64,000 bases of DNA from an uncultured Clostridia bacterium (GCA_947631085.1 CANRJY010000007.1:1-64000); one strand, 5' to 3'. Shown: positions 7,908 to 16,100, counted from the stretch's first letter. Made by a program: numbers and translations. Notes: a model not told the origin generated them from the sequence alone.

Positions 7908-8195
7908 ATAAGCGAAACGAAATATACTAAGCAAACCAATCCCATCGGGTATATTGTCTATGAGTCTCAGAAACCAAATCCATTATCACACAAAGAGACG
8001 TGGATATGGTTTCCAAATTATGATAAAGCTGTAGCTCTTGCTATAGAACTCATAAAAAGACAGACAAAGATGTGCAGTGAATATCTTACTTATAACTCCG
8101 TCATTATCTATAGAGGAACCGAGACAGAATGTTACGGGACACATGACCTACCGCATGAACATGAAAGAGTTGTCTTTCGGTGGCGGAATTATTAA
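7908..8195 (+). CDS. Hypothetical phage protein, about 95 aa, apparent ATA start
   Basis: A GAGGAGG site at 7891-7897 is followed, after an in-frame stop at 7899, by ATA at 7908 and then 95 codons to TAA 8193-8195. The first ATG in this frame is beyond the middle of the ORF, so no conventional start explains the ribosome site. The product begins SETKYTKQTNPIGYIV and contains KETWIWFPNYDKAVALAIEL, a plausible folded small protein. No family recognised. Standard gene callers would miss or truncate it. Confidence 0.6.
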   Translation: MSETKYTKQTNPIGYIVYESQKPNPLSHKETWIWFPNYDKAVALAIELIKRQTKMCSEYLTYNSVIIYRGTETECYGTHDLPHEHERVVFRWRNY

Positions 8196-8226
8196 AAGCA
8201 AGATTTGAACGAAAGGAGAATGTTGT

Positions 8227-8664
8227 ATCAGAGCATTAAAAATATACCTCGCAGGAGCGATGGGTGGGCTATCGTATGATGACTATATGGGTTGGCGTAA
8301 AAACATAGCGGCAGCGCTAACAGAAAGCAACGCATTTGTTTATGGCAGTGCCGCTCAACTACAAATTGTCAACCCCGCCGATTACTACAACTTTGAGAAC
8401 CCGCGTCATGCTTCCGAGCGAGAAGTTATGAAATTTGATTTGCGTCATGTTAAGTCGTCAGATCTGATTATCGTGAATTTTAACAGCTCGGTGTCACAAG
8501 GAACGACGGCAGAACTGGCGGTCGCCCACGACCATGACATACCCATAATCGGTATCAACGCCGACAAGTTATCTTTACATCCGTGGGACGAAGCCTTCTG
8601 CGACAGAATATTTGACAGTATGGACGAAGCGGTAGAATATATCGGGGACTTTTATCTACGATGA
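8227..8664 (+). CDS. Nucleoside 2-deoxyribosyltransferase-like protein, apparent ATC start
   Basis: The N-terminus RALKIYLAGAMGGLS is the nucleotide-binding start of the nucleoside 2-deoxyribosyltransferase family, which exchanges bases on deoxyribonucleosides or acts as a hydrolase. Later SSDLIIVNFNSSVSQGTTAEL carries the conserved Asp/Asn and the GTTAEL segment with the catalytic Glu. The frame reaches back to ATC 8227, 8 bases after AAAGGAG, and there is no ATG, GTG or TTG between them. The first ATG (8260) would remove the KIYLAGA strand, which the fold requires. I therefore place the start at ATC (145 aa). In context it salvages or remodels deoxynucleosides. Confidence 0.82.
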   Translation: MRALKIYLAGAMGGLSYDDYMGWRKNIAAALTESNAFVYGSAAQLQIVNPADYYNFENPRHASEREVMKFDLRHVKSSDLIIVNFNSSVSQGTTAELAVAHDHDIPIIGINADKLSLHPWDEAFCDRIFDSMDEAVEYIGDFYLR

Positions 8665-8918
8665 CCGACGTATCCAAACACCTCAAACCAAACGAAACCT
8701 GCTGGGTTCAATACAAAGACGCTGACGGAACGCTGCGATATATCGTAATAACGAAGAATATATACAGAGACAAGTATTATCTCATAGACGTATCCGGCAA
8801 GAAGCGTAAAGAGATTGCTCAGTCAGTGAACCCTCTCAAGTTAGAGGCGAAGATAAATTTAACACCAACGACCAAGAAAGGAGAAATATGCCAAGAGAAA
8901 GACCTAAAGTTAGAGTGA
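8661..8918 (+). CDS. Hypothetical phage protein, 85 aa
   Basis: Starts at an ATG that overlaps the previous stop by 4 bases. The sequence HLKPNETCWVQYKDADGTLRY then KYYLIDVSGKKRKEIA suggests a small beta-barrel-like protein. Lys and Glu are abundant at the C-terminus. It overlaps the next gene by 31 bases. Family unknown. Confidence 0.5.
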   Translation: MTDVSKHLKPNETCWVQYKDADGTLRYIVITKNIYRDKYYLIDVSGKKRKEIAQSVNPLKLEAKINLTPTTKKGEICQEKDLKLE

Positions 8919-9202
8919 AATCAAAACGACCCGCAGTTATGGAGTATATTGCCGTTTTTCACAATTTTTCCGACGACAGGCAGACAGGCGAGCAAGCCAA
9001 TATTATACTCAAAATACGCAATATCGCAGGAGATAAGCGGGAAGACATATTCACGAACCTAAACAGCCACGCCAATGCGACGGCATTTATTAGACAACTG
9101 TTTGATATTGATTACGGAGCATGGCGGCTAATAAAACTTGAACCCGTAGGGGCAATAGTCAGAGTAAATTATAACATACCCGAGGAGGATGCCGATGCTT
9201 AA
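8888..9202 (+). CDS. Hypothetical phage protein, 104 aa
   Basis: ATG 8888 follows AAAGGAGAAAT. After a basic N-terminal tail (PRERPKVRVKSKRP) the protein reads as a compact alpha-beta domain with TNLNSHANATAFIRQLFDIDYGAW. The basic tail might bind nucleic acid, but this is speculation. It overlaps the next gene by 8 bases. Confidence 0.5.
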   Translation: MPRERPKVRVKSKRPAVMEYIAVFHNFSDDRQTGEQANIILKIRNIAGDKREDIFTNLNSHANATAFIRQLFDIDYGAWRLIKLEPVGAIVRVNYNIPEEDADA

Positions 9203-9578
9203 ATTGGTTTTAGACAACAACGACACGTTTTCATTTCCCGATGAGGACATAATTTTCATCAATATTTCGCAGAATGTCAAAATTAATGCTTCTACCTCAA
9301 AGGTGCATACGCACCGTATCCATATGAAACTGCGTCTGTCAGATAAGATCCGCTACATGGACGAGCCTTGCTCTATAGTCGAGTTTACCGATAGGATACA
9401 GTACAATGACATTCGTATTGTCGATACCGAGTATGATGAAATACTCGCGCCGTGGAAACAGGTTGATAAGCCCGTATACGGCTGTAATGCTTACCAAAAG
9501 ACGGTGATAAAGGGAAATGTTGTGGAAATCGACATCTTTAAGCCAAAGGAGAGGAATAACCATGCTGTACAGAAATGA
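9195..9578 (+). CDS. Hypothetical phage protein, 127 aa
   Basis: Two in-frame ATGs lie close together (9189, 9195); GAGGAGG at 9182-9188 is correctly spaced only from 9195. The protein is rich in beta-branched residues and Asp, for example FSFPDEDIIFINISQNVKI, and probably forms a beta structure. No motif recognised. It overlaps the following gene by 17 bases in another frame. Confidence 0.5.
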   Translation: MLKLVLDNNDTFSFPDEDIIFINISQNVKINASTSKVHTHRIHMKLRLSDKIRYMDEPCSIVEFTDRIQYNDIRIVDTEYDEILAPWKQVDKPVYGCNAYQKTVIKGNVVEIDIFKPKERNNHAVQK

Positions 9579-9774
9579 TGACCCTCGCGCAATACTGGCT
9601 ATGGAAGAAGCGCTAACAGGCAATTACGGAGAAGATGGCTACTACAGCTCATATGAGCGTGATATAAAATATTGTCCGGTCTGCGGCGCGTGCGAGCCTG
9701 ATTATTTTTACATGAATGACGATGGGGAATGTGTAGGCTGCGACGAGTGTGTCCACATAGTGTACGAGCTGTAG
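9562..9774 (+). CDS. Small zinc-ribbon phage protein, 70 aa
   Basis: ATG 9562 has AAAGGAGAGG upstream, within the end of the preceding gene. The C-terminal half contains YCPVCGACEPDYF and, further on, CVGCDECV, giving two CxxC pairs able to bind zinc. The N-terminal 30 residues are acidic. Such small ribbons are frequent in phages and can be DNA- or protein-binding adaptors. It is the last gene before a 120-bp gap with repeats. Confidence 0.6.
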   Translation: MLYRNDDPRAILAMEEALTGNYGEDGYYSSYERDIKYCPVCGACEPDYFYMNDDGECVGCDECVHIVYEL

Positions 9775-9853
9775 TCAACTATGGGTCAACTAAAAAACGC
9801 AGTAAATAAGCCATTTTTGAGCAATTTATTGACTATCAGTCAACTACGAGTCA
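9774..9853. promoter_or_regulatory. Direct and inverted repeats in an intergenic gap (possible operator)
   Basis: The unit GTCAACTAYGRGTCA occurs at 9774-9788 and again at 9839-9853, 65 bp apart. The second copy overlaps an inverted repeat, TTGACT-atc-AGTCAA (9829-9843). A poly-A stretch and a good ribosome site follow before the SH3-3D gene. The arrangement fits a repressor operator, perhaps with TTGACT acting as a -35 element, but no clear -10 is seen. Confidence 0.4.
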
Positions 9854-9894
9854 TGTAAAAAAAATAAGAAACAAAAGTAAAAAGGAGAAAAAAC

Positions 9895-10575
9895 ATGAGA
9901 ATTAAAAGAAAGAACACAAGAAAAGCAATAGTAGCAATTGTATCGGTCACGGCGATAGCGGCAGCCTCTATAGGTTGCTTTGCCTCTGACTTTGAGACGT
10001 GGTATGTATCAGCCAAAAGCGGTCTGAACTGCCGACAGTCGCCCGAGATTGCCGACAACATTATAACCGCACACCCGTATGGAACAGAGCTGCAAATTAT
10101 CGGTATTGATAAAACAGGCGACTGGTGGGAGACATGGGACGGCGAGACTCAGGGTTGGTGCTACAGCGATTACCTGACGCAGGATCTGAACTACATAGAG
10201 AAATTCAATCCGAACCATGACTACGGCAACGATACATATGAAGCGGACGAAAGTGATACCTCATCAAACAGCGGCTCAGCAGGCAGCTACTTAGGCTCGT
10301 TCTACGTGACGGGATACACACCTGACCCCGGAGAGAACGGCGGCTGGTCAACAACAGCCATGGGCGATAATCTGTGGGACGTTGTCGGGTACGCCATAGC
10401 GACTGACCCCAGTGTTATTCCAATGGGAACGAGAGTGTACATAGAGGGTATCGGTTATCGTGTCGCTCGTGATACAGGCGGTGCTATTCAGGGCAACAGA
10501 ATTGACGTATTGACAAGTTCCGACTCGGAGTCATGTGCCATTACGGGCAATTACAATGTATATCTGGCAGAATAG
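9895..10575 (+). CDS. Secreted SH3 and 3D-domain protein (cell-wall-active)
   Basis: 226 aa. A basic start and a hydrophobic stretch (AIVAIVSVTAIAAASIGC) form a signal peptide or anchor. Residues about 35-95 (WYVSAKSGLNCRQSP through GWCYSDYLTQ) are a bacterial SH3 domain. An acidic, Ser-rich linker precedes the C-terminal 3D domain, with ATDPSVIPMGTRVYIEG and ARDTGGAIQGNRIDV carrying the three conserved Asp residues. 3D domains occur in Rpf/Sps-type lytic transglycosylases and MltA, so a role in cutting or binding peptidoglycan is likely. In a phage it could aid lysis or superinfection control. It starts at ATG 9895 behind AAAAAGGAG. Confidence 0.85.
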   Translation: MRIKRKNTRKAIVAIVSVTAIAAASIGCFASDFETWYVSAKSGLNCRQSPEIADNIITAHPYGTELQIIGIDKTGDWWETWDGETQGWCYSDYLTQDLNYIEKFNPNHDYGNDTYEADESDTSSNSGSAGSYLGSFYVTGYTPDPGENGGWSTTAMGDNLWDVVGYAIATDPSVIPMGTRVYIEGIGYRVARDTGGAIQGNRIDVLTSSDSESCAITGNYNVYLAE

Positions 10576-10595
10576 GGAGGACTTGTACAACGGCG

Positions 10596-10769
10596 ATAGA
10601 ACGAACATCAAGAAGATTTTCAAAACAACGAATGCATGAGCTGGACAGAATGGACACATTCAAGCAACTGCTCAGGTACGAGAAGGAATGCGGCGAGGTT
10701 TCAACACGGCAAGCCTCGCCGGAGGAATTAGAGAAATATAGGAGGATTTTTAACAATGACAGAATTTAA
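10596..10769 (+). CDS. Small phage protein with unresolved start
   Basis: The frame ends at TGA 10767-10769 and contains RTSRRFSKQRMHELDRMD and TRQASPEELEKYRRIF, a basic helical protein. The ribosome site GGGAGG (10575-10580) is followed in frame by TGT, ACA, ACG, GCG and ATA (10596); the first ATG is at 10632. None is ideal: ATA would match other genes here but is 15 bases from the site. The overlap of 14 bases with the next gene is normal. Function unknown. Confidence 0.45.
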   Translation: MERTSRRFSKQRMHELDRMDTFKQLLRYEKECGEVSTRQASPEELEKYRRIFNNDRI

Positions 10770-10998
10770 AGAAACCAAAATCAAATTAAGCACGATTAAC
10801 GACGTAAAGGATTTTTGCAATCTGGCAAGCAAGAATCATGGCAATGTCATACTGACAAGCGACAGATTCAGTGTTGACGGCAAATCAATCATGGGTATCA
10901 TGAGCCTTGACCTGAGCAAGCCCGTTTCGCTTACGGTCGATTATCCAATCAGCGACGAATTTGCTAACGGTGTCAAGAAGTATGTTTCAGCGGAATAA
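10756..10998 (+). CDS. HPr-like fold protein lacking the phosphorylatable histidine
   Basis: 80 aa. The segment ILTSDRFSVDGKSIMGIMSL followed by DLSKPVSLTV closely resembles the second half of HPr, the phosphocarrier of the sugar phosphotransferase system, around its regulatory serine region. The first part (STINDVKDFCNLASKNHG) occupies the position of the HARPA active-site loop but has no matching His. It therefore cannot act as a normal phosphocarrier. Similar HPr-like proteins are found in Clostridia and their phages without known role. A mimic that binds HPr partners is possible but not shown. Confidence 0.7.
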   Translation: MTEFKETKIKLSTINDVKDFCNLASKNHGNVILTSDRFSVDGKSIMGIMSLDLSKPVSLTVDYPISDEFANGVKKYVSAE

Positions 10999-11008
10999 GG
11001 AGGCATAA

Positions 11009-11797
11009 TTGAAAAACATCTATTTAATAGTAGGGAAATCAGGCTCGGGCAAAGACACTATTGTAAACGCCTTGTGTGATAAATGCGGCTATAAGCGCCT
11101 GATTTCCCACACAACACGCCGCCAGCGTTCTGACCCTACCGACGCGAACTCTCATATTTTTTCAGATATTGAAACTTATCAACTTGATAAAGAACGCGGC
11201 TATGTAGTCGCAGAGACATATTACGACGGCAATTATTACTGGGCTACTAAAGCTCAGGTGGACAGGAGTGACATCTATATAGTAGATATTCCGGGTGTTA
11301 AGAGCATAAAAGAGCGCTATCACGACAAAGGCATAGTCGTTATCGGTATAGAGGCGGACGCAGTCACAAGAGTGCTACGCATGAAACTGAGAGGCGACAG
11401 CTTACCGTCAATCTCGGCACGAATTGCGTCAGACGACACAGAGTTCGCCGAAATGGACAACGTTGTGGATATAACCATCTCAAACAACTCTCTGCCCGAT
11501 GGCTCTGAGCCGTCGATAGACGAGATTGTTGATAAGCTCAACACCTTTATCAAAAACTGCGAAGACCCCGACAGGCTCCGCTGTAAGGAAGAAATCGTAC
11601 CCGATTGTGTAAATTGTGACACTATCGGGATAGATTCAGACGGTAAATGGTGTCCGAGGACGAAATCCGATCCAAATAAAATGGCTGTTTTAAGTACAAT
11701 AATCAAGGCTCTCGACGGCTACAAAGAGACGGATATGGTGCCCGTAAGCGGTAGGTTATTGCAAGACGTGGCTGACGTGTTGAAGGATGAGATATAG
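11009..11797 (+). CDS. Guanylate-kinase-like P-loop protein with C-terminal extension
   Basis: 262 aa from TTG 11009, directly behind AAGGAGG with an in-frame stop just before. The N-terminal 170 residues form a guanylate-kinase-like nucleotide kinase: IVGKSGSGKDT is the P-loop, RLISHTTRRQRSDP holds the GMP-binding Arg-rich loop, and YVVAETYYDGNYYW and VDIPGVKSIKE follow in the usual order. Asp in GKDT replaces the Gly or Ser of classical Gmk. The C-terminal 90 residues include CVNCDTIGIDSDGKWC, a possible metal site, of unknown role. It may phosphorylate GMP, dGMP or a modified nucleotide for phage DNA synthesis. Confidence 0.75.
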   Translation: MKNIYLIVGKSGSGKDTIVNALCDKCGYKRLISHTTRRQRSDPTDANSHIFSDIETYQLDKERGYVVAETYYDGNYYWATKAQVDRSDIYIVDIPGVKSIKERYHDKGIVVIGIEADAVTRVLRMKLRGDSLPSISARIASDDTEFAEMDNVVDITISNNSLPDGSEPSIDEIVDKLNTFIKNCEDPDRLRCKEEIVPDCVNCDTIGIDSDGKWCPRTKSDPNKMAVLSTIIKALDGYKETDMVPVSGRLLQDVADVLKDEI

Positions 11798-11805
11798 GAG
11801 GAAAT

Positions 11806-12072
11806 ATGGAAGATAAATTTAAACGAGCGTTAGAAGCTATAGGAGAAATCCTAATACTCTATATAGGTGTTCAGCTAATGCTTTGGGCTGGAGGTATATT
11901 GTATGCCGAATACGAGACCACGCTTGAATCCATTACAGCAAGCTATAGCTCAGTAGTATTATTCATCGGTGGACTGATAGTGCTCGGCATGGTGGCAATA
12001 AAGAGGGTATTGTCGAAAGTAATGAAATCCGTATCCGAAGCAGACAACGCACAGGTACAGCAGGAGGAATGA
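11806..12072 (+). CDS. Small two-span membrane protein, 88 aa
   Basis: ATG 11806 follows TAGGAGGAAAT. Two hydrophobic segments, ILILYIGVQLMLWAGGILY and VVLFIGGLIVLGMVAI, are separated by an acidic loop and followed by a charged tail (SEADNAQVQQEE). It lies between nucleotide-metabolism genes. A holin-like function is conceivable from size and topology, but there is no other support. Confidence 0.5.
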   Translation: MEDKFKRALEAIGEILILYIGVQLMLWAGGILYAEYETTLESITASYSSVVLFIGGLIVLGMVAIKRVLSKVMKSVSEADNAQVQQEE

Positions 12073-12074
12073 CA

Positions 12075-15000
12075 ATGAAGGTAGTAAAAAGAAATTGCGA
12101 AACGGTAGATTTTGACAAGAGTAAAATTGTCAACGCAATCTTAAAGGCTATGCAAAATGGAAGCGGTATTGTCAAACAGAAAATAGCCGAGGACATAGCC
12201 GATGAAATTTATAATGAAAATCGGGACAAGGACGAACTCGACATCTACACAATTGAACAGCTTGTTTTTGATAAACTGATAGCCAAACGGCAGAAACTTA
12301 CAGCCAGAGCCTACGAAGGATATCGCAGTATCAGAGAGTTTCAGCGTAATAACGCCAATACCACCGACAACGAGATACAAGAGCTTCTTAACGGCGAGAG
12401 CGACTACTGGCAGAATGAGAATTCTAATAAGAACGCCACCCTCGTGACGACACAGCGAGATTATATGGCGGGCATAACCAGTCAGGATATTACAAGGCGT
12501 TACCTGCTTCCGCCCGATATAGTTCAAGCGCATGATGAAGGTATAATCCACTTCCATGACATGGACTATTTCGGTCAACGCACACTCCATAACTGTGATT
12601 TAGTCAATCTCGAGGACATGCTCCAGAATGGTACGGTCATAAGCGGCACAATGATTGAGAAACCTCATTCTTTTGCGACGGCATGCAATATAGCCACGCA
12701 GATTATAGCCCAAGTGGCGAGCTGTCAGTATGGCGGACAAAGCATAACGCTGTCGCATTTAGCACCGTTCGTAGACGTTAGCCGACAGAAAATTCGCAAG
12801 GAAGTCGAATACGAGATTAAAGACATGATGGGTATGGATAATACAAGCGGGGCTCAGATAGATGAAATTACTGAGCGCCGAGTACACGAGGAAATCCGTA
12901 GAGGCGTCCAAACCATTCAATATCAGGTTATCACTCTCATGACAACCAACGGTCAGTCACCGTTTCTGACGGTGTTTATGTACCTCAACGAAGTCTCCGA
13001 CCCTCAGACTAAGAAAGACCTTGCTATTATTATAGAAGAAACTCTGAAACAGCGAATCGAGGGTGTAAAGAACGAAGTAGGCGCATGGGTAACTCCCGCG
13101 TTCCCGAAGCTGATTTATGTGCTTGAAGAAGACAATATATATGAAAATTCGCCCTATTGGTATTTGACAGAGCTTGCGGCGAAGTGCACAGCAAAGCGTA
13201 TGGTGCCTGACTACATATCGGAGAAGATGATGCTGAAACTCAAAATCGATCCAAATGGCAACGGCAACTGCTACCCCTGCATGGGCTGCCGAAGTTTCCT
13301 CACTCCCTACGTTGACGAAAACGGCAAGCCAAAATATTACGGGCGCTTCAATCAGGGCGTTGTCACACTGAATCTTGTAGATGTAGCCTTATCGTCGGGC
13401 AGAGACATGGACGAATTCTGGAACATCTTTGAGGAACGGACAGAGCTTTGCCATAAGGCCCTCCAGTACAGGCACAAACGATTAGAGGGCACGTTATCAG
13501 ATGTTGCTCCAATCCTATGGCAATACGGAGCGTTAGCCAGATTAAAGAAGGGCGAGGTTATCGATCCTTTACTTCATGGCGGATACTCTACCATTTCACT
13601 GGGATATGCAGGCTTATACGAATGTGTTAAGTATATGACAGGTAACAGCCACACAGATGGCGGAGTAGGAGAGGCGTTTGGCTTGTGCGTTATGCGGAGA
13701 TTAAACGATAAGTGCATGCAATGGCGAGAGGCAGAGAATATACATTACAGCCTCTATGGTACGCCGATTGAGTCCACCACATATAAATTTGCCAAGTGCC
13801 TACGCAAGCGCTTTGGCACAATCGAGGGCATAACCGACAGAGATTATATCACCAACTCATACCATGTGCCTGTATTTGAAGAGATTGATCCGTTTGAGAA
13901 ACTGGCTCTCGAAAGCAAATTCCAACAGCTCAGTCCGGGCGGTGCGATAAGCTACGTCGAAACCGCCGACATGACGCACAACACCCAAGCGGTATTAGAG
14001 GTTATGCGCTTTATATATGATAACATTATATATGCAGAACTGAACACCAAGAGCGATTATTGTCAGGTATGCGGCTACGATGGCGAGATAAAGATTATTG
14101 ACAAAGACGGCACTCTGTCATGGGAGTGTCCTAACTGCGGGAACACAGACCAGTCAAAGATGAACGTGGCTCGCCGCACCTGTGGATTAATCTAATGTAG
14201 TCCACGTTAAATTATTTAAACTGCGGGAAACTCCTTAGAGTCTTCAGTGCTACAACGTAGTTAGAAATGACAAGCGTGAACGCGGCACAGCGAAAGCACA
14301 GACCATAAAAAACTGAAGGATTGGACAACCGAGGATGGAAGTTCCTCATACGCAACGAAACTCCTTAACGGATAATGCCGATGGAGGACGCTCAACGACT
14401 ATAATAATAACATATTTGGGATAGTAGAAAGGAAATATTATTAGTCACGCAGCACCAATAACCAAAGAACAGACAGAACAAGCGATAGCTTTATTTGATA
14501 AATACACTTGCGTTCAGATAGCAGATAAGATAGGTGTAACGCTGAACCAAGTTTATGAAGTTAGAAAACGCTATAAACTTACCAATAAGATAAATCCTGT
14601 TTTTAATCTGACTGGATTGCAAGAACAGATTATTCTCGGCGGTAAGTTGGGCGATGGTAACTTTAAGCCAAACGGAAAGCATAATTATTATTACCGCGAA
14701 AGTCACGCCGAAGACGAACTTGAGTATTTGACTTGGAAAATGACCGTATTGGGAAGCGCTATAATAGCCAAACAAGGACTTTACCGCATAAAGAAAGCGG
14801 GGTTTAACGTACAGCAGCCATATGGATTTTCCACTAAAACAAGCCCAACATTTGCAAAATATGCACACATGTCCATTCAAGACACAATCTACAAATTGGA
14901 CTACAGAGGGCTAATTATCTTTATGTTGGACGACGGATGGTTTTCAAAAAACTCTGCCGCAGGACGCTTCCTTATATCAGGCGGAGTATTGACTGAATCA

Positions 15001-15362
15001 GAGTTAACCAGCATATGTCACAAGTTTGCTCAGTACGGCGTAGACGGCGTACATATAATAGGTAAGAAAAGAATGGACTTGTCCATACCGCGCCGACATA
15101 ATCAGACATTATATTCTATGGCAACTACCTTTATTCCAGAAGATACGGACATTATTCGTAAAAAATTCAAATTCAACCATGATTGAGATTATACATGCAA
15201 ATCTATCCCAAATATGATTGTATAGTCTATTCCTCTAATAAATATCGGGAAACCGAAGGTATCAAAGACATTGGAGCCAATTTCTGGAATCAAGGCAGAA
15301 CACAGGAAATCAAGGAACGCTACGTGCATATTGACGACCACGTACACGAGGAAACTGTATGA
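12075..15362 (+). CDS. nrdD: Anaerobic (class III) ribonucleoside-triphosphate reductase, phage copy, split by a group I intron
   Basis: The coding parts are 12075-14187 and 15269-15362. ATG 12075 is preferred over 12069 because AGGAGG is correctly spaced from it. An ATP-cone domain lies at residues 1-95. The catalytic barrel includes FHDMDYFGQRTLHNCDL and SPFLTVFMYLN. CQVCGYDGEI and CPNCG form the zinc site. The 5' exon ends RRTCG, the glycyl-radical loop, and the intron interrupts the next codon; splicing gives RRTCGYIGANFWNQGR. Unspliced translation would end two codons later with LI and lack the C-terminal tail. After NQGR the frame shifts by one base, then TQEIKERYVHIDDHV completes the family C-terminus and overlaps nrdG. 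The enzyme reduces NTPs to dNTPs without oxygen after activation by NrdG. Confidence 0.9.
14188..15268 (+). mobile_element. Group I self-splicing intron with LAGLIDADG ORF, in nrdD
   Basis: The 5' exon end TGTGGAT (14181-14187) pairs with GTCCACG (14200-14206) to form P1, with the expected U-G pair at the splice site. The 3' exon ACATT (15269-15273) pairs with AATGT (14194-14198) to form P10. GCGGGAAACTCC (14223-14234) matches the P-element core. CAACGACTATA (14393-14403) is the R element, and TATAGTC (15221-15227) is S; GACTA and TAGTC form P7. A GGGAAACC stem (about 15247-15256) with a GAAA loop resembles P9. The last intron base is G (15268), as required. The exact junctions are further fixed by restoring RRTCGYIGANFWNQG. 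The helices strongly suggest an active ribozyme. Confidence 0.93.
14440..15186 (+). CDS. LAGLIDADG homing endonuclease encoded in the group I intron, apparent ATT start
   Basis: The intron-encoded protein has two LAGLIDADG-type motifs: IILGGKLGDGNF and LIIFMLDDGWF. Between them are the residues expected of a single-chain endonuclease (YYRESHAEDELEYLTWK). It would cut the intronless nrdD allele and drive intron homing. The frame opens after a TAG at 14425; the coding pattern starts ISHAAPITKEQTEQAIALF and includes IADKIGVTLNQVYEVRKRY, a helix-turn-helix-like part. AAAGGAA (14428-14434) supports a start at ATT 14440, giving 248 aa. The first conventional start is TTG 14617, which would remove this N-terminal region. 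The gene sits between R and S of the ribozyme. Confidence 0.85.
   Translation: MSHAAPITKEQTEQAIALFDKYTCVQIADKIGVTLNQVYEVRKRYKLTNKINPVFNLTGLQEQIILGGKLGDGNFKPNGKHNYYYRESHAEDELEYLTWKMTVLGSAIIAKQGLYRIKKAGFNVQQPYGFSTKTSPTFAKYAHMSIQDTIYKLDYRGLIIFMLDDGWFSKNSAAGRFLISGGVLTESELTSICHKFAQYGVDGVHIIGKKRMDLSIPRRHNQTLYSMATTFIPEDTDIIRKKFKFNHD
15296..15304 (+). other. One-base frame change in the 3' exon of phage nrdD
   Basis: Up to GGC AGA (15295-15300) the spliced frame reads NFWNQGR. The family C-terminus TQEIKERYVH then continues only in the frame beginning at 15300, one base back. Inserting one A would make the C-terminus continuous. Without a shift the protein would run 30-odd unrelated residues into nrdG. 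No slippery heptamer is visible, so a deletion or sequencing error is more likely than programmed frameshifting. Confidence 0.75.
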
Positions 15363-15895
15363 GATATGCACAAATACGGGAAATGGATATAAGTAACGGT
15401 GAAGGAATTGGCGTAGCCCTGTTTGTTCAGGGCTGCCATTTCCACTGCCCCAACTGCTTCAATTCCGAGACGTGGGATTTTCATGGTGGTAAAGAGTGGA
15501 CTGATGAGATTGCCGACAAGTTCTTGGATTTAGCTGACAAGCCCCACATCAAACGCATCAGTATCTTAGGCGGCGAACCATTGGCTGAAGAAAACGTAGG
15601 AGCCGTATGGGAATTATTGAATAAAATCCGCAGTCGATTCGGCAATTCAAAGAAGATATGGCTATACACTGGCTATACGTGGGAGGAATTATTATCATAT
15701 GTCTTTGAGGATTCTATTGCCAGCAGGATAATACGACTCTATATTGCGCAGCTATGCGACGTACTGGTAGACGGCAGATACGTTGACTCTCTTAAGGACT
15801 ACAAGCTCAAATGGCGCGGAAGCAGTAATCAGCGCGTGATAGATGTAGCGGCATCTATTGAAGACGACTGGAAGGTACACTTATGGACAAAGTAA
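15359..15895 (+). CDS. nrdG: Anaerobic ribonucleotide reductase activating protein, phage copy
   Basis: 178 aa radical-SAM enzyme that forms the glycyl radical on NrdD. GCHFHCPNCFN supplies the CxxxCxxC cluster ligands typical of NrdG, and ISILGGEPLAEENV is the SAM-binding GGEP motif. IWLYTGYTWEEL and VDGRYVDSLKDYKLKWRGSSNQRVIDV are characteristic of the family end. The ATG overlaps the nrdD stop by 4 bases, implying coupled synthesis of enzyme and activator. The host has its own pair at 56-59 kb; this copy is slightly longer and divergent. Confidence 0.93.
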   Translation: MRYAQIREMDISNGEGIGVALFVQGCHFHCPNCFNSETWDFHGGKEWTDEIADKFLDLADKPHIKRISILGGEPLAEENVGAVWELLNKIRSRFGNSKKIWLYTGYTWEELLSYVFEDSIASRIIRLYIAQLCDVLVDGRYVDSLKDYKLKWRGSSNQRVIDVAASIEDDWKVHLWTK

Positions 15896-16044
15896 ATGAC
15901 ACCTACCACCGCATCCTACGCTTCATAGAGAACGAAATGCACATACACCTTATGGAGTATCAACGGCTATATCTCAAATACCTGCTCGACGATGAAGTCC
16001 AGAATCATCTACAGCAGCTATACGAGCAAAATAAAACAGAATAG
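15883..16044 (+). CDS. Hypothetical phage protein, 53 aa
   Basis: A 53-codon frame starts at ATG 15883 inside the end of nrdG and ends at TAG 16042-16044. GGAAGG at 15870-15875 gives a ribosome site. The product is almost entirely helical in character (YHRILRFIENEMHIHLMEY, VQNHLQQLYEQN). A strong hairpin follows. Function unknown. Confidence 0.45.
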   Translation: MDKVNDTYHRILRFIENEMHIHLMEYQRLYLKYLLDDEVQNHLQQLYEQNKTE

Positions 16045-16048
16045 CAAT

Positions 16049-16077
16049 AGAGGGTGTTTCGCTTAGAAACGCCCTCT
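16049..16077 (+). terminator. Hairpin between small ORF and dUTPase gene
   Basis: AGAGGGTGTTTC (16049-16060) pairs with GAAACGCCCTCT (16066-16077) around a 5-base loop, 12 pairs with one G-U. No T-run follows, so it may be an RNA-processing or stabilising stem rather than a true terminator. Confidence 0.5.
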
Positions 16078-16100
16078 GTAAAGCCAAGAAAGGATTACTA

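Noticed and set aside
14188-14195. TAA stop of phage nrdD taken as the true end of the protein
   Set aside because: The stop lies in intron sequence; the missing C-terminus is found after the intron with matching splice pairings.
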